DNA of 55,712 nucleotides from contig JAPLOF010000021.1 of assembly GCA_026692665.1 (NCBI GenBank), positions 1-55,712 on the forward strand. Reading direction: 5' to 3'. Positions 50,531-55,712 of this stretch are shown here, piece by piece; within the stretch, counting starts at the first letter, position 1, and every line of letters begins with the position of its first letter. The translations under genes and the position numbers were made by a program. The notes beneath the pieces were generated by a model. That model did not search any database. It saw nothing but the letters and a program-made list of their open reading frames with translations, and had not been told where the DNA came from. The DNA is from Planctomycetota bacterium. Its GTDB lineage: Bacteria; Planctomycetota; UBA1135; GCA-002686595.

Positions 50531-52133
50531 CCGGGCCGGCACCCTCACCTGGTGGTCCACGCGCGTCGCCGTGCCGATCCTGGCACTGGGCGCGACGGCC
50601 GTCCTGATCGGCCGCTCGAGCTTCGATCGGGCCTCCCTCGTGCCGTTCTTCGACGCGGCCACGCAGACCTTTCCCCTGCGGAGGGACTGGTTCTTCGAGA
50701 ACGTCCTGCACATCGGGGGCAAGTGGGCGGTCATCGCGTGCACGGCCGCACTGATCGTGGGTGCGGCGTTCGGCTGGAGGAACGAGGCTCGGAGCCGCAA
50801 TGCACGGCGCTTCGCCTACCTCGCCGCGTGCCTCCTCGTGACGGTGGGCATCACCGGGACCTGGAAGGACCTCGCGGACCAGGTCACGCCCTGGGACACG
50901 ATCGGATTCGGCGGGAAGAAGCCCTGGCCGGGATCGCCGGGCCACGAGACGCCGTGGGACCTCATCGGGTCGCCCGGCGCGCACGCGTCCTCGGGGTTCG
51001 CGTGGGTGTCGCTGTACTTCGTCGGCGCGTCCCTGGGCACGCGGCACCGCTGGCTGTGGCTCGCGCCCGGACTCCTCCTCGGCCTGCTCTTCGCCCTGGG
51101 ACAGCACGCGCGTGGCGCGCACCAGCCGTCGCACGAGCCCTGGTCGGTCGTGGTCGCGTGGTCGACGGCCTGCGCGCTCGCGGTGGTGTTCCGGAAGCTC
51201 GGTTGGCTGGCCTGGAACGAGGTGGATCCCGCCGCGGAAGCTCGTCCCGCCACGCGGGAACCCGCGATCCCGTGGCTCGTCGGATCGAGCGTCGCCTTCC
51301 TGGGGGTCGCCTTCTTCGGGACCGACCTGTTCACCGAGCAGATGGAGTCGCAGTTCCCGGGCCTGCACCGGACGTTCGAGTTCGCGGAGCTCGCCATCAC
51401 GGCCCTCGGTTTCGGGGTGGCGGCCTGGCTGCTCGCGGAGAAGATCCAGTCGATGCGCGCCAGCGAGGCGCGCCGGCTCGAGGAGGAGCGCGAACGACGC
51501 TTCCAGGTCCTCGGTCGCATGGCCGCTTCCGTGGCGCACGAAGTGCGCAATCCGCTGCAGACCGTGCGGCTCATCGTGGACGAGCAGCGCCACGAGGTCG
51601 CGGGCCTGCGCGACCACCCGCTGCAGGCGGAGTTCGAGTCCAGCCTCGAGCGCATCGACCGCGCGGTGGACCTCGTGTACCGGCTCGCGCGCCCCGAAAG
51701 CGGAGAGGTCGAGCTCACGGACCTGGCGCAGGCGGTCCGCGAGTCCGTCGTCGCGCTCTCCCGGGTCGCTCCCGGCCGGGTCTCCTTCGAATGGGAACGC
51801 GAGCCGCAGCGCGCGATCGTGGCCTCGCCGCGCTCGGCTCTGCGCATCGTGATCGACAACCTGCTCCGCAACGCGGCCGAAGCCTCGCCGGCGGGTGGCA
51901 GGGTTCTCCTGGAACTCGGCCAGCAGCAGGGCGACTGGGTGCTCTCCATCCAGAACCCGGGCAGTCTGAGCGCGCCTCGACCGGCCGATGGGCGCGAGCC
52001 AGGCCTCGGTCTCGGAGTCCCGATCTCGCGCCAGATCGCCAGCAACGCCGGCGGTGGCATCGACATGGCGGAGGCCGGCGGCCAGGTGACGTGCACCTTG
52101 CGCTGGCCGCGCGCGGTGGAGCCGGCGGCATGA
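50520..52133 (+). CDS. Histidine kinase with an N-terminal PAP2-phosphatase-like membrane domain
   Basis: A 537-residue protein. Residues 1-305 are membrane-bound with about seven hydrophobic segments (14-30, 66-85, 98-114, 158-172, 178-196, 207-224, 250-268, 288-306). They hold the PAP2 (type 2 phosphatidic acid phosphatase) motifs: TWKDLADQVTPWD (Lys116), SPGAHASSGFAW (His155) and QHARGAHQPSHEPWS (Arg198, His201, with His205 in the place of the usual Asp). The cytoplasmic part has HisKA MAASVAHEVRNPLQTVR (His340) and HATPase_c with NLLRNAAEASPAGG and GLGLGVPISRQIASNAGG. It overlaps the sulfatase-fold gene upstream (11 nt) and the response regulator downstream (ATGA). Probably a sensor that binds or dephosphorylates an envelope lipid. 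Whether it is catalytically active is not known. Confidence 0.82.
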   Translation: MSPSRAGTLTWWSTRVAVPILALGATAVLIGRSSFDRASLVPFFDAATQTFPLRRDWFFENVLHIGGKWAVIACTAALIVGAAFGWRNEARSRNARRFAYLAACLLVTVGITGTWKDLADQVTPWDTIGFGGKKPWPGSPGHETPWDLIGSPGAHASSGFAWVSLYFVGASLGTRHRWLWLAPGLLLGLLFALGQHARGAHQPSHEPWSVVVAWSTACALAVVFRKLGWLAWNEVDPAAEARPATREPAIPWLVGSSVAFLGVAFFGTDLFTEQMESQFPGLHRTFEFAELAITALGFGVAAWLLAEKIQSMRASEARRLEEERERRFQVLGRMAASVAHEVRNPLQTVRLIVDEQRHEVAGLRDHPLQAEFESSLERIDRAVDLVYRLARPESGEVELTDLAQAVRESVVALSRVAPGRVSFEWEREPQRAIVASPRSALRIVIDNLLRNAAEASPAGGRVLLELGQQQGDWVLSIQNPGSLSAPRPADGREPGLGLGVPISRQIASNAGGGIDMAEAGGQVTCTLRWPRAVEPAA

Positions 52134-52726
52134 CCCGCGGTCGCATCCTGCTCGTCGAGGACGAGGCCATCGGCCGCGAGCTGCTCGCGCGCGGCCTGAG
52201 CCGGAGCGGCTACGAGGTCGAGACCGCGGCGGACGGAGTCGAGGCCGCGGCCCTGCTCGAGCGCGAGTTCGATTTCGTGGTGACCGACCTCGTGATGCCG
52301 AATGCCGATGGGCTGGCTGTGCTCGCGGAGTTGAACCGACGTCGGCACACCGCGCTGCGCATCGTCGTGACGAGCTTCGCGGACAAGGACCGGGTCGTGG
52401 CCGTCCTGAACCTGGGCGCGGACTACCTGCTCGAGAAGCCCTTCGGGGTCGAAGCGCTCGGCTCGGTCCTCGAGCGCCTGAAGGCCGAGCGCGGCGACGG
52501 AACGGCGCACCTGGCGCAGTTCTTCCGCCGGCGCCTCCTGGGCCTGGCCCTCACCCCGCGCGAACGCGAGATGGTCGAGCTGGTGCTCCAGGGCGACTCG
52601 AACAAGCAGATCGCGCGCAAGCTCGGCCTGTCGGAGCAGACGGTGAAGAACACCCTGTCCCACGCCTACGAAAGCCTGGGCGTTCAGAGCCGGGGCGAGC
52701 TGTTCCACGCGGTCTTCCCGGTGTGA
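52130..52726 (+). CDS. NarL/FixJ-type response regulator
   Basis: A 198-residue protein. Receiver: ILLVEDEAIGRELL, phospho-acceptor Asp53 in VVTDLVMPNADGLAVL, VVTSFADKDR and YLLEKPFGVEAL. C-terminal LuxR-type helix-turn-helix: LGLALTPREREMVELVLQGDSNKQIARKLGLSEQTVKNTLSHAYESLGVQSRGELFHAV. It is the partner of the PAP2-kinase, whose stop it overlaps by ATGA. Its targets are unknown; its own operon is a natural candidate. Confidence 0.92.
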   Translation: MTRGRILLVEDEAIGRELLARGLSRSGYEVETAADGVEAAALLEREFDFVVTDLVMPNADGLAVLAELNRRRHTALRIVVTSFADKDRVVAVLNLGADYLLEKPFGVEALGSVLERLKAERGDGTAHLAQFFRRRLLGLALTPREREMVELVLQGDSNKQIARKLGLSEQTVKNTLSHAYESLGVQSRGELFHAVFPV

Positions 52727-52731
52727 CGGTG

Positions 52732-52802
52732 CCGGAAACGACCCCGGCGCCTTCGATCACGGCCCGGCTACCGCCGGATCGAAGGTGTCGGGGTCGTTCC
52801 GG
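52732..52802. terminator. Long imperfect hairpin after the PAP2-kinase operon
   Basis: The arms 52732-52758 and 52777-52802 pair over about 26 positions with one bulged A and two mismatches (CCGGAAACGACCCCGG on the left, GGGGTCGTTCCGG on the right, then CCTTCGATC with GATCGAAGG). It begins 6 nt after the regulator stop and ends 37 nt before the lepB start. Confidence 0.65.
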
Positions 52803-52815
52803 GCGCGGCACACGT

Positions 52816-52821
52816 TAGACT
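52816..52821 (+). promoter_or_regulatory. TANNNT -10-like hexamer (TAGACT), 18 nt before lepB
   Basis: TAGACT follows the hairpin and precedes GTG 52840 by 18 nt. Confidence 0.3.
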
Positions 52822-52839
52822 CCCCGCCCCCCTCGCGCC

Positions 52840-54276
52840 GTGACCGAAGCTCCGAAGCATCCCCGCCGTCCGTGGCGCGAGAACATCGAGGCCCTGACGA
52901 TGGCGATCGTCATGGCCGTGATGCTCAAGTACTTCCTCGTCGAGGCGTACAAGATCCCCACGGGCTCGATGCAGCCGACGCTGCTCGGGAACAGCGACAC
53001 GGAGATCTTCGACCGGATCCTGGTCGACAAGTTCAGCTACCACTACCGCGAACCGGAGCGCTTCGAGGTCGCGGTGTTCAAGTACCCGCTCGACCGTTCG
53101 AAGAGCTTCATCAAGCGCATCGTCGGCATGCCCGGCGAGCACCTGTCCATCCGGAACGGCGACCTCTTCACGCGCGCGGACGAAACCCAGCCGTGGAAGA
53201 TCCTGCGCCGCACGGAGAGCGTGCAGCAGGCCGTGTGGAAGCGCCTCGATCCGGCCGACAAGCGCTTCGACGCCTGGAAGCCCCTCGAGGGGACGCGCGG
53301 CTGGTCGGTCGACGGCCGCGGCAAGGTCACGGCGCGCAGCGACGGCGCCGTGCGACTGCCGAACGACAACAGCACGGTGTTCGACAACTACCGCGACGGC
53401 TATCCGGGCGCGATGGGCACGAAGCTGCAGCGCGCGCTGGCCTTCCCGGGCGTCCATCCGGTGGCGGACCTGCGGCTCACGGGCAAGCTCAGCGCGCTCG
53501 CGGGCTGCAAGCGCGTCGTCTTCGAGCTGCGCGAAGGCCGTCAGGTGCACCGCTTCGAGGTCCCCGGTCCGGCGGCGCCGGCCGACGCGCGGCCGCTCGT
53601 GAACTTCGAGGAGTCCGGCGCGGCCGAAGTCGCGCGCGGCGAGGCGGCCGGTCCGGCCGCGTGGAAGCTCGCCGCCGGCCGCTCGACCTCGTTCGCGGTC
53701 CAGAACGTCGACGACCAGATCCGTCTCGAGCTCGACGGTGACGTCGTCGCGACGCTCGACATCCCGACGTCCTCGAACCAGGCCTCGAACTTCACCATCC
53801 GGGTCGAAGGCGAGGGCTGCGACCTGGCCGACCTCGAGACGTGGCGCGACATCTACTACACGTCGGGCACGAAGGGCCGCGAGTTCCGCATCCCGCCCGG
53901 CCACTACGTGATGCTCGGCGACAACACGCAGGACTCGAGCGACAGCCGCGAGTGGCTCTTCGCGAACTACCGCTGGGACGGCCCGGGTTCGGACGGGCAG
54001 TTCGTGCGTGGGAACTACTTCCCGCCGAGCCCGCGCGATCCGCTGAACGGGAACCCGATCCAGGTCCAGGGCGGCACGGAGGGACCGCGGGTGTTCTTCC
54101 GCGACGAGTGGGGCGAGTTGCACGACTTCGTGGCGAAGCCCGGCAGCCTGGGCCCGCAGGAAGAAGCCCCCTACGTGCCGCGCCAATTGATCGTCGGTCG
54201 GGCGGTCCTCGTGTTCTGGCCCCTGTGGCCGTTCACCGGGGATTTCTCGATCTGGCGCCTGAAGTTCGTGCGCTGA
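52840..54276 (+). CDS. lepB: Signal peptidase I with a large inserted beta domain
   Basis: A 478-residue membrane serine protease that removes signal peptides from exported proteins. It starts at GTG 52840. One TM helix (18-36) precedes the catalytic box B IPTGSMQPTL (Ser43), box C region FEVAVFKYPLD, box D SFIKRIVGMPGE (Lys92) and box E YVMLGDNTQDSSDSR (360-370). The usual distance from box D to E is far shorter; here residues about 110-345 are an insert. Its second half (WKLAAGRSTSFAVQNVDDQIRLELDGDVVATLDI) looks like a laminin-G/concanavalin-like beta sandwich and ends in LETWRDIYYTSG. The C-terminal VLVFWPLWPF could touch the membrane. The only signal peptidase gene in the window. Confidence 0.9.
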   Translation: MTEAPKHPRRPWRENIEALTMAIVMAVMLKYFLVEAYKIPTGSMQPTLLGNSDTEIFDRILVDKFSYHYREPERFEVAVFKYPLDRSKSFIKRIVGMPGEHLSIRNGDLFTRADETQPWKILRRTESVQQAVWKRLDPADKRFDAWKPLEGTRGWSVDGRGKVTARSDGAVRLPNDNSTVFDNYRDGYPGAMGTKLQRALAFPGVHPVADLRLTGKLSALAGCKRVVFELREGRQVHRFEVPGPAAPADARPLVNFEESGAAEVARGEAAGPAAWKLAAGRSTSFAVQNVDDQIRLELDGDVVATLDIPTSSNQASNFTIRVEGEGCDLADLETWRDIYYTSGTKGREFRIPPGHYVMLGDNTQDSSDSREWLFANYRWDGPGSDGQFVRGNYFPPSPRDPLNGNPIQVQGGTEGPRVFFRDEWGELHDFVAKPGSLGPQEEAPYVPRQLIVGRAVLVFWPLWPFTGDFSIWRLKFVR

Positions 54277-54759
54277 TCCAGCGCGCTCGGGACGCTTGTC
54301 CACAGTTCCGGGGGCTTCGGCCCAGCACCCGAGTTCCCCAGCGGGAACCGCTTCCCAAGAACGGGACGCTTTCGGGAGCCGCTGGGCGGGAGCAGAACGC
54401 GGGCATCGGCGTGGACGCAAGTTCTTGCCCCAAAGAATCTTAGGTCTTGGCCAGAAACACATGACCGAGACCCTCGTCGAGACCCCGATCGTCCCCGTCC
54501 GATCGCGACTTTCAGAAGGTGCTTGACGGGAGGGCCCCACACCCACCTCCCCACACGTTCTCCACAAGGCGAGAGTTCGCATTCCGAGGCCGCGCAGCGC
54601 CTCCGCGGCGGCCGGGGCCCCGCCGCGTCGAGGGCCGGCTGGACTCGGCGCAATGCAACTTCGTTCGGGCGGGTCTTTCTGGAGCGGTGGACGAGACTGC
54701 GGTCGACCCGACCGAATTGGGCCGCCAGCCCGCGAGCCAGGACACTAGAGTGCGGCTCG
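54277..54759. other. Intergenic region between lepB and the LptB-like gene
   Basis: 483 nt without a convincing gene. It is less GC-rich than its surroundings around 54410-54530. A TTGACG at 54523-54528 resembles a -35 box but has no matching -10 at 16-18 nt. A weak imperfect repeat AAGTTCTT/AAGAATCTT sits at about 54418-54440. No RNase P, tmRNA or SRP RNA signature was recognised. Confidence 0.4.
54746..54751 (+). promoter_or_regulatory. TANNNT -10-like hexamer (TAGAGT), 8 nt before the LptB-like gene
   Basis: TAGAGT precedes ATG 54760 by 8 nt, matching the leaderless arrangement seen at other genes. Confidence 0.4.
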
Positions 54760-55587
<828 letters not shown>

Positions 55588-55650
55588 ACCACGCAGCGCA
55601 CGACCGATTCCGATCGTACGGTGCACCGACCGCGAACAGCTCTGAACTGT

Positions 55651-55712
55651 GCCTGGCTAACTTCCCGCGAGTTGGCCCGAATTCGGGCCAACTCGCGGGA
55701 AGTTAGCCAGGC
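55651..55712. repeat. Perfect 62-bp palindrome at the window end
   Basis: The 31 nt 55651-55681 are the exact reverse complement of 55682-55712, with no spacer (centre GAATTC). The arm begins GCCTGGCTAACTTCCC. It starts 63 nt after the LptB-like stop, and the window ends with its last base. It may be a terminator or a fold-back assembly artefact at a contig end. Confidence 0.9.

Noticed and set aside
54461..54526. A 21-codon frame (MTETLVETPIVPVRSRLSEGA)
   Set aside because: Too short, no start context beyond a weak purine stretch, and no recognisable feature.
54523..54528. TTGACG as a -35 box for the LptB-like gene
   Set aside because: No -10 element at 16-18 nt; the TAGAGT hexamer 8 nt before the start is a better candidate but lies too far away to pair with it.

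Overview
The window is GC-rich (roughly 70% by eye) chromosomal DNA of a Gram-negative-type bacterium, most likely a planctomycete. Pointers to Planctomycetota are a DUF1800/DUF1501 secreted pair, a WhiG/FliA-type sigma factor, an ECF sigma gene divergent from a Ser/Thr kinase with TPRs, and three secreted proteins sharing a roughly 150-residue C-terminal domain (CFGDG, CPCG, FGDGLRC, YQxWYRN). An outer membrane is implied by a patatin/Omp85 protein, a BamE-like lipoprotein, an RND-MFP-OEP pump and LptB. The phylum call is inference from gene content. No tRNA, rRNA, CRISPR array, transposase, integrase or phage gene was seen. The window starts inside a gene and ends exactly on a perfect 62-bp palindrome, so it may be a whole contig.

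Layout. 1-6.75 kb (+): the end of a secreted calcium-repeat protein with a disrupted frame, a patatin-type Vd autotransporter-like protein, a beta-barrel protein, a BamE-like lipoprotein, a DbpA-like RNA helicase and a methyltransferase. 6.9-9.3 kb (-): a large secreted protein. 9.6-14.1 kb (+): an RsbRD-type histidine kinase, a one-TM protein, an ABC-F ATPase, an isoprenylcysteine methyltransferase-like protein and a small lipoprotein. 14.2-18.2 kb (-): a coupled DUF1800-DUF1501-MORN lipoprotein operon. 18.3-21.7 kb (+): argS, apt and a WhiG/FliA sigma factor. 21.9-26.1 kb (-): a secreted protein, an exported guanidine-modifying-enzyme-fold protein and a small membrane protein. 26.3-29.3 kb (+): birA, rph, a 2OG-Fe(II) oxygenase and an XTP pyrophosphatase gene. 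29.3-34.6 kb (-): an MmcQ/YjbR protein, a subtilase with two P-domains and an ECF sigma factor. 34.6-39.7 kb (+): a kinase-TPR-pseudohydrolase fusion and lepA. 39.7-45.4 kb (-): an outer-membrane-factor, adaptor and RND efflux operon, divergent from a CusRS-like two-component system plus PepSY lipoprotein (45.5-48.2 kb, +). 48.4-52.7 kb (+): an LtaS-like sulfatase-fold enzyme, a histidine kinase with a PAP2-phosphatase-like membrane domain, and a NarL-type regulator. 52.8-55.6 kb (+): signal peptidase I with a large insert, and an LptB-like ATPase.

Most notable points. (1) The 48.4-52.7 kb trio looks like an envelope-lipid modification and sensing system with an unusual PAP2-kinase fusion and a transmembrane hairpin inserted in the sulfatase domain. 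(2) Many start codons sit 6-13 nt downstream of a TANNNT hexamer, suggesting leaderless or nearly leaderless transcription. (3) An exported deiminase/amidinotransferase-fold protein is coupled to a small membrane partner. (4) Intergenic regions carry near-perfect GC-rich hairpins without T tracts, sometimes in tandem.
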